Assembly: GCA_941918925.1 (NCBI GenBank)
Contig: OW799234.1
Location: 71,919,043 to 71,983,042 of the forward strand
Direction of reading: 5' to 3'
Source of the DNA: Phyto melanocephala
Lineage: Eukaryota > Arthropoda > Insecta > Diptera > Rhinophoridae
DNA: 64,000 nucleotides
Shown here: positions 42,139 to 52,814 of the stretch, piece by piece
Numbering within the stretch: the stretch's first letter is position 1
Layout of the letters: every line of letters begins with the position of its first letter
Position numbers and translations under genes: made by a program
The notes under the pieces: generated by a model
Seen by the model: the letters and a program-made list of their open reading frames with translations, nothing else
Database searches by the model: none
Told to the model about the DNA's origin: nothing

Positions 42139-42944
42139 AACTTTTTAACAATTAATAATTTAATTTTAAAGACATTTTAATACATTCTTAGAATTTTTAA
42201 TGATACCTAATTAAAAAATAGGTTGAGTATTAGGAATGTAAATACTCATGTAACTTTTTAATATATTTTTGTATCAATTAAGAATGTTGGTTTAGTATAT
42301 CTTGAGTTTATTTCCATATATTTTTTTTTATTCAATCCCTCTTTACTGTTTTAATAAAAATCACTCAAACGATCATTTTCTCTTTAATTATTCATCTTTA
42401 AAAAATAAAATTCATCTTTATGGAAAACTATAATTACATTCAATAAAAATTATTTTCTCTTAAATTATTCATCTGTGAAAAATCATCTCTTAACATTCTT
42501 ATTTAAACAATTTTGCACATACATTTTCTAAAACATGTAAGTTTGTATGCACATATTTATATATGTAAGTATTTATATATGTATTTACAAATAATAATTT
42601 ACCTTTGCATTTTCTCATATTACAATTTAAAAAAAATTTTAACAACACAATTTTAAAAAAAATTTTAACAACAAAAAAAATCATCCGTATGAGTAAATTG
42701 CAGACAATAAAAAAATTTTAATTGAAACTTGAGACAAACAAACCAATAACAAAATGCATATCAACCAAAAATTAAAAATCAGCCTTATGGAAATTACCAT
42801 TGGGATGAATATTTTAAATTATTAACAAAAATTCATCCTTATGGGAAATTACCATTGGGATGAAAATTTAAAACAAAAATTCATCCTCATGCAATCTCCA
42901 TAAGGATGAATTTGGTGTCCCAGAAAGCCCACAAATATACTACT
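42139..42944 (-). repeat. Polinton right terminal inverted repeat (806 bp)
   Basis: Inverse of 28493-29241. It is 57 bp longer because the phrase around ATTCATCCTTATGG / AAATTACCATTGGGATGAA is tandemly duplicated (about 42792-42865). A few single-base differences to the left TIR exist (for example TGCACATA versus TGTGTATA). Confidence 0.93.
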
Positions 42945-42950
42945 AAAGTT
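42945..42950 (+). repeat. Polinton target-site duplication, right
   Basis: AAAGTT, identical to 28487-28492. Confidence 0.95.
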
Positions 42951-43067
42951 ACTCGTTGCAGACCTCTAATATTTACCATCCATTAGATGCAGCCTACGGA
43001 AGCATAGTATTCAAGATGTATAACAGTCCATTATCTGATGAATATTTGATTAACTAATTTAAAGTTA

Positions 43068-43437
43068 TTATACCCTTCACCTATGGTGCACAAGGGTATA
43101 TATAGCTTTGTCATTCCGTTTGTAATTTCTACAATTTTCATTTCCGACCCCATAAAGTATATATTTTCTGAAAGCTTATGAATAGAGGAGTCGATTAAGC
43201 CCTGACCGTCTGCCCGTTTAAAAAAATTTTAAAAAAATATAAAAAAAATAATAAAATATAAATTATATATTAAATAAAATAAAATTTTTTTGGCTCAGCT
43301 GGGATTCGATGCCACATTTATTTGTACGTATTTTATATGGGATGAATGGTGATACAAACAATTGTTATTGCATGACTACACGTTGTGAAGGGTATATAAG
43401 ATTCGGCACGGCCGAATATAGCACTGTTATTTGTTGT
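43068..43437 (+). mobile_element. mini-me-type repeat, short copy
   Basis: TTATACCCTTCACCTATGGT, core, GACCGTCTGCCCG, then a deletion to the A/T-rich centre, GGGATTCGATGCCACA, and the end hairpin with GCACTGTTATTTGTT. The middle of the element is missing. Confidence 0.7.
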
Positions 43438-43512
43438 TTTTTTATCGTTGTTTTGATCTTGAAAATTTGCTCTAATAACATTCCCTGTTTATATATATGT
43501 ACATATATTTCT

Positions 43513-44212
43513 TTTTATACCCTTCACCTGTGGTGCACAAGGTATATATATAGCTTTGTCATTCCGTTTGTAATCTCTACAATTTTCATTTCCGACCCCA
43601 TAAAGTATATATTTTCTGAAAGCTTATGAATAGAGGAGTCGATTAAGCCCTGTCCGTCTGTCCGTGTGTTGGTTGAAATCAACTTTTAGAAGCAACTATA
43701 TGTTCCTCAGATCTGTATATGGTATCAATCTCTTGGAAATATCCAGGAATGAATCGCTATTGAAATTCAGCACAATCGCCCTATAACTTTCTGAGATATG
43801 AGCAAAAAACCACGACCACCTCGTTTTTTTCACAATTACAACAACAACATACATACATACATACATGTAAAAAACATACCAAACAAAAAAAATTACAAAA
43901 AAAAAAAATATTAAAAATAAGAAAAAAATAATAAAAAAAACTACAAAAAAAAAATTTAAAAAAATTTTTTCAAAATTTTTTAAAAAAATTTAAAAAAAAT
44001 ATAAAAAAAATAATAAAATATAAATAATATATTAAATAAAATAAAATTTTTTTGGCTCATCTGGGATTCGATGCCACATTTATTCTAACGTGTACGTTGC
44101 ACGTATTTTATATGGGATGAATGGTGATACAAACAATTGTTATTGCATGACTACACGTTGTGAAGGGTATATAAGATTCGGCACGGCCGAATATAGCACT
44201 GTTACTTGTTAA
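43513..44212 (+). mobile_element. mini-me-type repeat, complete copy
   Basis: TTTATACCCTTCACCTGTGG, core, GTCY tract (43652-43668), AAATCAACTTTTAGAAGCAA, A-rich centre 43880-44050, end hairpin and GCACTGTTACTTGTT. It follows the previous copy by about 75 bp in the same orientation. Confidence 0.75.
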
Positions 44213-44339
44213 CTATAATTTCGAATTTGTTATACTTTTATGTTACAACATTTTCTGAGTGAATCTGAATTTTTATCTTTAAAATAAAGAGCGCATATGG
44301 TGTAGTTACCCGGCGCCTATCTTTATATATTTTATAAAT

Positions 44340-44718
44340 TAATTTATGAAATATGTTGTAAATATCTATAAATTATTCTATAGCTGAAAATTTTAATTTT
44401 AGTGGTAAAAAAACAGATGAAGTCATGTTTATTTGCTCATATCTCGGAAAGTTATGGGGCGATTGTGCTGAATTTCAATACCGATTCATTCCCAGACATT
44501 TCCAAAAGATTGATACCATACACAAATCTGAAGAACATATGTTTGCTTCTAAAAGTTGATTTCAACCAACACACTGAAAGACGGTCAGGGCTTAATCGAC
44601 TCCTCTATTCATAAGCTTTCTGAAAATATATACTTTATGGGGTCGGAAATGAAAATTGTAGAAATTACAAACGGAATGACAAAGCTGTATAGGGTATATG
44701 CACCACAAGGGTATAAAA
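44340..44718 (-). mobile_element. mini-me-type fragment, long subtype
   Basis: AAATATCTATAAATTATTCTATAGC, TTTGCTCATATCTCGGAAAG, AAAGTTGATTTCAACCAAC, CATAAGCTTTCTGAAAATAT, ACAAACGGAATGACAAAGC, GGGTATAAAAA. Same order as 7430-7795. Confidence 0.6.
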
Positions 44719-46635
44719 ATAACAGGTTTTTTACATCATAAGTTATTTAACTTCATATAAAATAATTATGTTATTCAAAAAAAAAAATATTATGGGATTC
44801 TTTAATAATTATTGTTTAAAACTGTGTAATCTTTTATACAATTTTAAAATATATCTTTCAAAAATGTTTATAAAGGGATTGAAGTACAAGGATTGTAATG
44901 TTATGAAAAAATAGATTGTACAAATAACAAATTGACTGAGTTCCCAATTCATAAAAAAATAAAAATTCGAATCCGTTACAAAGTAATTTTACTTTAGGTA
45001 GCTAAATAAGAACCGAATTTTAGAAACGACCTACAAACAAAAAAAAATAAATAATAAATAACTTGCGCGGTTAATGATTGAAGTGTAGCTTTCTATGGCA
45101 TTCGCTACACTTCCTATGCCCTCCCTCCATGCTGACAGAAATCATAGTAGGTTGTCAGCCCAATAAGCATAATGTAAAAATGAAAATACCCCTAACTACC
45201 CCATGTTTTCACTTCATCTTTCGTTGTTAACAAAAAAAGTTTAATTTAAAACTCCATAATCTTATCCAAGAATAACAATTTATTTAAAAAAATAAAACGT
45301 AAAATAACACAAGGTTAATTTAAACCAACTCAATCTGATTTAAAGCTATTTAAAGAATTAAGTAGTAATGTGTTATTATACTACCGTTTTAAATTATAAA
45401 TAGTAATAATATTATATATAATTTATTTTATTAATGTATGTGTAGGATATTAGTAGTAAACGAAACAGGAATATTATTAAAGTTTGGAACAAATAGATTC
45501 ATTTGTTACAAGTTAATATAATTTATAATAAAATTTATTTTTGCTTTTATCGACCTTTTATTCTAAACTTTATTTTAATAATTTTAATTCAAAGTAATAA
45601 CATTTAAATATTCATGTTAAGTTTATTTAATAAATCTTATAATTGAAACAATTTCAAGAAATGTGATAATCCAACTTACTTAAATTCAATGTCCTTCGTA
45701 GTCAGCAGGCACCGGATGACTTTAGACTAGTTGTAGGATAATTGCTTGTGCACCTTTTTTTTCTTTTTTTTAAATTGATTCAATCATGATTAATTTTGGA
45801 ACAAGTGTTTTTAATACGTTAATATGTAGTGTATGTGTTATTCTGGATTATGTTAAATGCATGTGCGTATGTAAATATGTAAGTATGTAGGTAAATTCAA
45901 AAGTATTTTTGTGTGTATGTAAATGCTAATGCCACATCTAATATGTCGTATTGTAGGGTAAATTAATAATCGATATAATACAACAGTTAGTTAGCAGATC
46001 TTTATCCTCTTTCAGCATAAAATAGAAAGATGACGTTTCCATTTCCTTTTTGCAACGTATGATGTATGTATATTTACAAGATTGTTGTTTTGATGCACCA
46101 CAATACAAAAATTAACCTGGATATCACGTTTTGTGTATCTCCACACAAAAAATCAAAATCCAGTTAAATTTTATTAACTTATGTATTTGGATTTTAATCC
46201 TATATAAACGGAATTAGGGTTTAAAAGTTAATTTTTGAATTGCAAAAAAAAACTAAATGTACTTTTCTTACCAACCTGAATTGTACAATTATCGCAATTG
46301 ATATACGATCTTCCAACGTCAATAATATAAACCCAGATCCTTTGCAATTAAAAAATTCAATATACCACTTTTTAGTTTTTTAAAAACAAACAACCACTCA
46401 CTAAAAATTATTTTATTTAATAAGGAAAAAATTTCAAAATTTTAGACAATTAAAAAAATAACTAAATCAAAGCTAACTTATTTTCAAAAAAAAAAAAAAT
46501 TATTAAAAAAAATTTTTTTCCTTTTTGTCTTAAATATTAATATGGCAAAAAAAAAAAACTATTAGTAATAAAACAATGCAAATAAAACAAAAATTGGTAT
46601 AAAAGAAATTATCGATATCACAGGTTTTAAAACCA
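44719..46635. other. gene-free region, 1.9 kb
   Basis: AT-rich. A pyrimidine-richer stretch at 45095-45135 (CACTTCCTATGCCCTCCCTC) and short homopolymers are the only features. No coding frame, RNA gene or transposon end was recognised. Confidence 0.45.
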
Positions 46636-46924
46636 TAGAGCCAGGGTATCCCACACAGGTTCAGAATCCGTAAATCGTCCTATACCTTCATATAGGAAGT
46701 CGGAGCTTAACGCGAATATTCTTTTCTTTAAAAGTTTTGCAAAGGTTAATTGAGACTTCGGGTGACTGTACCTCAGTACAGTTAACCGACGCCACGCAAT
46801 TAACCAATGCGAGAGTGAGACGCGAAACTCTCGAAGCCGAATAAAAAGGACAGCCTGATTGCCCTTAAGAGATAATGGCAATGACGCGCGAGCTCTTGAC
46901 CCGACCAGAGCTGAATCACGACTG
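46636..46924 (-). repeat. SINE-like retroposon, copy 2
   Basis: On minus: CAGTCGTGATTCAGCTCTGG at 46924, CTTAAGGGCAATCAGGCTGT, CTCTCGCATTGGTTAATTGC, GGCGTCGGTTAACTGTACTG, CGACTTCCTATATGAAGGTA, then GGGATACCCTGGCTCTATGG near 46640. The central tandem repeats of copy 3 are absent. No poly-A or target duplication is recognisable here. Confidence 0.7.
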
Positions 46925-46973
46925 TTGGCTTATTCATTCGAGAACAATATGATGAATGCTAATAGGAAATAAA

Positions 46974-47040
46974 ACAAGTAAGAGCACTTTATTCGTCTGT
47001 GCCGAATTTTTTATATCCATTACCATTATTTTTACGGAAG
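46974..47040 (-). mobile_element. mini-me-related fragment
   Basis: ACAAGTAAGAGCACTTTATT with a degraded hairpin (TTCGTCTGTGCCGAA) and TATCCATTACCATT. Only the terminal 60 bp remain. Confidence 0.5.
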
Positions 47041-47089
47041 CTGAATATGCAGCGTTGCAATTTCGTACTTAATTCTAAAAGTCAATATA

Positions 47090-47695
47090 AGGTTCGTTCG
47101 AGAACTCAGAAATTTGTACGAGTTTGTACAAATTTTTACTGCATTTTACGAAATCGCGTTCGTTTACACAAATTTGTAGTAAATGAGAGCACAAATAGAG
47201 AGCGAAAAGTGACAGTTCTTGACTGAGTATTTGCAAATTTTTACTACAGAAATTTCTTGCAGTAATATTTAGCAAAACCAAAAAACATATGATTCAAAAG
47301 GTAAACAAACAAGAGTAAGTAAAAAAAAGTATACAATTTGTGAAAAAAATATTTAAAAAAAGGAAAATCTAAACAAAAGTGCAAATTATTATTAAATTTA
47401 AATTGTTTGTGAAATAAAGTTAGTTAATAATGTCTAGAGATGAAAGAATGGAACTGCCTGAATCTGGCGCAGGTATACATACTTAAATACATATTTGAAC
47501 ATATGTATGTACATACTTCCCATTAAACAACACAATATTTATTTGCCATCAGCTGTTGCTTCAATCTTACGAATTTTTACAAATGTCTGTTCGAGTACTT
47601 TTTTGGACAAATTCTCTTTTTGAGAGTAAAATTTTCAATTTACTAAATAATTACTCATTTACTACAAAGTGCAGTAAAAGTACTCGAACGAACCT
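47090..47695. mobile_element. TIR element (AGGTTCGTTCGAG ends) with exon-like segment
   Basis: Left AGGTTCGTTCGAGAACT is inverted at the right end (GTACTCGAACGAACCT). Flanks are ATATA on the left and ATAGTATA on the right, so an ATA or TATA duplication is possible. Inside, at 47430, ATG begins a 14-codon reading MSRDERMELPESGA ending at CAG/GTATAC, which looks like a short first exon. Inner sequences near each end also resemble one another (TTTTACTGCA blocks). Confidence 0.5.
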
Positions 47696-47717
47696 ATAGT
47701 ATAATTTGCTACGTATT

Positions 47718-48255
47718 TTTATACCCTTCCCTTCACCTGTGGTGCACAATGGTAAATATAGTTTTGTCATTCCGTTTTTAATTTCTACAATTTTCATTTC
47801 TGACCGCATAAAGTATATATTTTCTGAAAGCTTATGAATAGAGTAGTCGATTAAGCCATGTACGTCTGTCCGTGTGTTGATTGAAATCAACTTTAAGAAG
47901 CAACCATATGTTCCTTAGATCTGTATATGGTATCAATCTTTTGAAAATATCCGGGAATTAATCGCTATTGAAAATGTTTAAATGTTTTTTTCCATATTTT
48001 TACCTCCAAAATTATAAATTTTCAGCCATAGAATAATTTATAGGTACCTTTGCTACTATTTGTAGATATAATATGCCTCTAGAGATATTCGTGAACAATT
48101 TTGGATAAAGGGTTCTCTAATCGGTAAAGTAATAGGCAAAAATTTTTCTTGAAAAATAGATATTCCAAAAATTTACAAACTAAAATCAATTTTTTTCAGC
48201 TTCTAGACAACCGAGAGAGTAAATATTGGTATCATCTGAATGACTTGAATGTTTT
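47718..48255 (+). mobile_element. mini-me-type repeat, long subtype
   Basis: TTTATACCCTTCCCTTCACC, core with CATAAAGTATATATTTTCTG, GTCY-like tract, ATCAACTTTAAGAAGCAACC, then a body with ATAGAATAATTTATAGG, CTATTTGTAGATATAATATG and CTTCTAGACAACCGAGAGAG. The last phrase is the inverse of 22600-22620. It lacks the usual hairpin end. Confidence 0.55.
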
Positions 48256-49245
48256 TTGTAGCTTACGCGATATGGGTAATTTTTTAATCCTTTTATACGT
48301 AGTCCCCTCGCTTATTCAAGGAGCATTTTTAAAACCGCGTTTTTCGCGTATTTAAGGGGCATAGGATCTTTATTGGAGACTGATTTATTTATTGTCATAA
48401 TATACTGTTTGATATAGTATGTGGGCAAATAACTAGAGGAATTTTCTAAGAAGTTACAATTAAATGATATTATTTTGACATGGCAGGAGATATAGTTGAA
48501 GACTTATATAATTTGTTTAGTTGAGCAGAGGCTTGAACCGCTTAATTTTAAAAACTATACATTTATTTTTGTTTGGGCGCATGAAAACAAACTTTTGAAC
48601 GTAGCCAAAAAACAGAACAACTTTAGTTGGCGAAGCCAAAGTTTTTCATACCATAGATGAGAACATCCTTAAACCTGTCCGAATGCCGTCTATGCAGAAA
48701 AACATTAGATGGCGAAGCCGTTGTTGGTTTATTGCTTAAATTTTTGCAACAATTATTTTAATAAACTGCTTCTTTTTTTAGTACACGTACTAAGTTTTGT
48801 TTTTGTAAAATTTTTAAGAAACTGTAAATTAAAAAAAAAATTATATATTCTTAAAGATATATTCAAAGGTTTTGAAATGATATCAATATTGCCCATATAT
48901 GTACATATGTTGAGAAATGTAGTGAAAAATCACACATGGGCATTTTTCCAATGTCGAACGTGACATTCGTACGCATTTAACATTATTTTATTTTACGCTA
49001 AAACATTATTTTATTTGGACAAAACGCGCTTATAGCAGTTGATTAGACTTATAATTAGTGCGACATTTTGTTCCATCATACTTTTTGAGTTTATTTTTTT
49101 TTAATTTTTATATAATTAGACTTGCATAAAATGATTATGATTTTTAATATATTCCATATATGTATATATGTATGTATGTATTTGCACAAGAAAAATTATA
49201 AACTTAACAAACAAGAAAAAAAACAATAAGTGTGTTCTATGCAAC
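48256..49245. other. gene-free region
   Basis: Two phrases TTAGTTGGCGAAGCCAAAG and TTAGATGGCGAAGCCGTTG (about 48632 and 48707) show a small decayed duplication. Otherwise AT-rich, no gene recognised. Confidence 0.4.
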
Positions 49246-49490
49246 TTAACTGATAATAGCATTACTAATGGCAAATAAAGTTTTTTTAAAGGAATTTGTA
49301 GTCCTAGTTGCTTTTAGCTGTTGCCCATCGCAACAAAACTGACGCCACTGGGATATACCTGAAATGATTTTCACTTCCTGCCATTTCCTGCTTTGACGTG
49401 CGTATGGCATTACATTTTCTAAAAGTTTTTTGCAACATTCTTTTTTAGACTTTGTTTTTTTTTGGCTGCGGTTGACATTTCTGTAGAAAT
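49246..49490 (-). other. unexplained open frame, about 80 codons
   Basis: Minus-strand reading NRSQKKTKSKKECCKKLLEN, VMPYARQSRKWQEVKIISG, ISQWRQFCCDGQQLKATRTT has a protein-like mix (W, C, K) but no ATG of its own: the frame runs in from the mini-me repeat. No family recognised. It may be the remnant of an exon or a transposase, or chance. Confidence 0.2.
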
Positions 49491-49888
49491 GCCCATATAA
49501 ATAATATATAAAATAAAAAAAAAATTTGTTTGGCTCAGCTGGGATTCGATGCAACGTTTACTCTAACCAGTATATATGTATGTTGTTGTTGTAATTGTAA
49601 AAAAAACGAGGTGGTCGTGGTTTTTTGCTCATATCTCAGAAAGTCAATAGCGATTTATTTCCGGATATTTCCAAAAGATTGATACCATACTCAGATCTGA
49701 GAAACATATAGTTGCTTCTAAAAGTTGATTTCAACTAACACACGGACAGACGGTCATCGGCTCCTCTATTTATAAGCTTTCAGAAAATATATACTTTATA
49801 GGGTCGGAAATGAAAATTGTAGAACTTAAAAACGGAATGACAAAGCTATATATACCCTTGTGCACCTCAGGTGAAGGGTATAAAAAAA
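49491..49888 (-). mobile_element. mini-me-type repeat, truncated
   Basis: TTGGCTCAGCTGGGATTCGA, CGAGGTGGTCGTGG, AAAGTTGATTTCAACTAAC, GGACAGACGGTCA, CAGAAAATATATACTTTATA and GGTGAAGGGTATAAAAAA. The hairpin end is missing. Confidence 0.65.
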
Positions 49889-49998
49889 AGAATATGAACA
49901 TGAGAAAAATGTCATTTGATAGAAGAGAAAGAAAAGACAAATTTGAAAATAAGTACTATGATTCCCTAATACTAATTTCATTGAATTGTGTCTAATTT

Positions 49999-50802
49999 CA
50001 AGGCATATTTATTCATCAGGTAATTGCAGTTCGGAGAGAATTTTTTCGTTTATATTTTTTATATAGGAAGTTTGACATTTGAAATAAATTAGGAAAGAGA
50101 AAAAAATGTTTTTTATTTATGCATTTTGACAGCTGAAACTTAAAATAAGTGTTGAAAAAAATAATCAGCTGACGAATCAAGAGTACCTGATGAAGAGTCG
50201 TATTACAGCTCTGGTCGGGTCAAGAGCTCGCGCGTCATTGCCATTATCTCTTAAGGGCAATCAGGCCGTCCTTTTCATCCGTCTTCGAGAGTTTTACGTC
50301 TCACTCTCGCGTGGTTAATTGTGTGGCGTCGCGTAACTGTGCTTTGGATACAGTTACCAGACTATTCTACAATTAACCACGTGCATTAATTTTAATTGGA
50401 TTAACTGGAGGAGTACCAACTAAACTCAAAATTTACAACTGGAGGAGTACCAACCAAACTCATTTTCGTAACTGGATGACTACCAATTAAACTCAACGCT
50501 AACTGGAGGAGTTCCATAAAACTCAGTATAATTATTTGTTCAGATGTCTCCGACTTCCTATACAATGGTATAGGTCGACTTTCGGTGACTGAACTAACGT
50601 GTTTTTTAACTGGAGGAGAACCATAAAACTCAAGATTTAATTATTGTTCAAGTGTCTCCGACTTCCTATACAGAGGTATAGGTCGATTTACGGAGCCGGA
50701 ACCAACGTGGAATACCCTGGCTATTCGGTTACGTACCTCTGCCAATTAATTTCAGTCAAAAAAAAAAAAAAAAAAAAGTACCTGATGAATAAATATGCCT
50801 TG
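49999..50802. mobile_element. MITE with 8-bp target duplication, carrying a SINE-like insertion
   Basis: Ends CAAGGCATATTTATTCATCA GGTA and, inverted, TACCTGATGAATAAATATGCCTTG. The flanks repeat TCTAATTT (49991-49998 and 50804-50811, one extra G at right), the duplication size of hAT or P-type elements. Without the insertion the MITE is about 220 bp; its body holds CAGCTGAC near the right end. The SINE-like copy 50195-50776 split the right TIR. Confidence 0.7.
50195..50776 (+). repeat. SINE-like retroposon, copy 3, with poly-A and target duplication
   Basis: It begins AGTCGTATTACAGCTCTGG and ends in about 19 A. AGTACCTGATGAA is repeated on both sides (50182-50194 and 50777-50789), as expected for LINE-driven insertion. 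After the shared head (TCAAGAGCTCGCGCGTCATT, CTTAAGGGCAATCAGGCCGT) it has about five copies of a unit like AACTGGAGGAGTACCAACTA (50400-50640) and two copies of GTCTCCGACTTCCTATACA (50544, 50662). No tRNA, 5S or 7SL head could be recognised, so the class is inferred from poly-A and duplication. Confidence 0.75.
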
Positions 50803-50811
50803 GTCTAATTT

Positions 50812-51404
50812 CAAGTTACATATGAGTATAGTGATGATGAAATCGTAGCTGGGTATCAATTCTCGTTCTATGAAATGAAAAGTTTTTGTGTGTAATATCA
50901 TATGGTGCCACCATACCCTTTGCTATACAAAACCTTTTTCATTTCACAGTTTCACAGAACGAGAATTGAGCCCCTGGTTTCGAAAATACATTCCACTCGA
51001 CTAGCATCGGAATAATTTTTAAATATTCTTAGAATGAATGCAATTTAATTTAGAAAATGTTTTAAGATATTAAATAATAGAATAAATGGAAAATGATTTA
51101 CAGTAAATTAAATTATTTATATATTTATTTATTCAACGCAGCAATGCAAGGCCTTCCAGGCCAAATTTTAAATATGTATTACTTAGTAATAAAGAACCCA
51201 AGTTATTAGATTTAATTTGTACATAAATTTCGATACCAATTGACATATACCTATGAACAAATTTTTTATATATGTATAAATTTGAACTGCAGTATCATAA
51301 AAAAAATATTTTAGATTTATTAAATAAAGACTTATTTGACAGATGTTGTACAGAAATTTGTCAGAAAGCCTTCAATAAACCTAAAATATTTTTTATGGAT
51401 ACAT
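50812..51404. other. gene-free; LINE 3' tail on minus near 51120-51180
   Basis: On minus the sequence GGCCTGGAAGGCCTTGCATT then AATAAATAAATA resembles the 3' end of a Jockey-like LINE, similar to that at 6468. No coding part is seen upstream. AACGAGAATTGA / TCAATTCTCGTT (50854 and 50950) form an inverted pair of unknown meaning. Confidence 0.4.
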
Positions 51405-51589
51405 CCATGGTGTAATTATACAAGGTGGCGGTGCCAGCCCAGCTGATTATTTTTTTGTGCTCTGGAGTATGTCAAACTACATATTAAAAAAATTATTTGA
51501 ACTCCGGAAATTGTCAAACTCCATACACAAAAAAAGAGAGACAAAAATTGCTCTCCTTTACGCTATCACCTTATGTAATTACACCATGG
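51405..51589. mobile_element. MITE (185 bp) with 6-bp duplication ATACAT
   Basis: Left CCATGGTGTAATTATACAAG and right CTTATGTAATTACACCATGG are inverted with two mismatches. ATACAT lies directly outside both ends (51399-51404, 51590-51595). The body has two imperfect copies of CTCTGGAGTATGTCAAACTAC / CTCCGGAAATTGTCAAACTCC. Start and CAGCTGATT motif resemble the MITE at 23628. Confidence 0.7.
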
Positions 51590-51595
51590 ATACAT

Positions 51596-52814
51596 CAGTA
51601 AATAAAAATAAAGCAGTATATAGCCGATGGTTCTAGCAGCTAGTGCTTGTAATTTGTATTAGATATTTAATTTAATATAGATCTAATAAATAATAAAAAA
51701 TAAAACAGAAAAAAAATGTATGTACATATGTATGTATGTTGATGTCATAAGAAGCATTTGTTTGGCTGTATCATTAAAAAAACCCTTACGAAATACGTCA
51801 TGTAACGGTAGTAATCATGCGCATGCCATTATCTTTATTTTTATAATTCATAATTTGAGCTTCCTTTTAAAAAGAAGTTTTTTATCTATTTTAGATTTGG
51901 TGTTCTTGAAAAGAAAAGAGTAAATTGTTAGAATTTTTTAAATTGTAGATCACGGTCAAATGAATCGACTGCAGAACATACTAGTATGTATGTATATAGA
52001 AATAGGTAATCGTTAAGACAGTAAAACTAAGCCTAGAACTAAATCTATTTTTGAATCATATTTTTTTTTTTCTTTTTTTTTTTTCTTTTTAATTTAAATT
52101 TTGCAGTGTAAATTAATCAGCCTTTTTGTAAGTTTTTGTTTTTTTTTAATTTACGACAATGTAAAATAAATGGAACTTTGTAGTAATACCTTCATTTTCG
52201 ATAACTCCACTCACTCAATATATGTGATGGATTTATAAGGTCTGCTTCAAGTCGTATTTTCACAATTTTTAAAATGGCTTAATATTTTACAAATTATTTT
52301 TAACACATTTTTAAATTTTAGGAAGTTATAACAAAACTTGTTGAAACCGATCCGTAGTGCGGGCCCCAACAAATTTTTGCATTGTGTTTATTTTGGGATA
52401 AATTCGGTTATCATTGTTAGTGCAAATTAATAGAAAATTAATTAATGTGCTGTTATTACAATTTCTTATATATTTCTTCTTCTGCTGTGGCCTTGTGTGC
52501 ATTTATTCTTACCAACATTATAGTACCATTTTAAATACCAAATTATTCGTTTTCTGTTAGAAATTAAGTAGGTCGCTGTAAAAAATACGCTGTATTTAAC
52601 CCAGGTATTTACACTAAAGTACTGTCAATATCCAAATCCGTTCAGTCGTTTTTGAACCAATCTTGTTAATGAACACAGAAAAAAATTTCTAAAATAAAAT
52701 TTAAATTTAAAAAATTCCATGTACCTACAGATGCAATTGTTTTATAAACTTATTATAAGTATAGATAACAATACGGCACGATAGCACACCTTGCAAACCA
52801 TCCAAATAATTAAT
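51596..52814. other. gene-free region, 3' flank of the ZAD gene
   Basis: AT-rich with T-runs (52060-52090). No gene, RNA or transposon end recognised. Confidence 0.45.

Larger units (their letters stand above)
28493..42944. mobile_element. Polinton/Maverick, complete 14,452-bp virus-like DNA transposon
   Basis: Ends AGTAGTATATTTGTGGGC and, inverted, GCCCACAAATATACTACT, with AAAGTT duplicated on both sides. Inside are all the hallmark genes: protein-primed family B polymerase, integrase, packaging ATPase, adenovirus-type protease, major capsid, penton-like minor capsid candidate, and pVI/pX-like proteins. Left of the polymerase are two small ORFs; right of the protease are two more. Polymerase, integrase, capsid and protease lie on the plus strand; the ATPase with two following ORFs lies on minus. 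All large frames are open and the TIRs are nearly identical, so the insertion looks recent by eye. No envelope-like gene was seen. Confidence 0.96.

Noticed and set aside
46627..46881. 84-codon ORF starting PLSLKGNQAVLFIRLREF
   Set aside because: It is a translation of the SINE-like head, seen again at 15245-15445; frames differ in their ends and no family is known.
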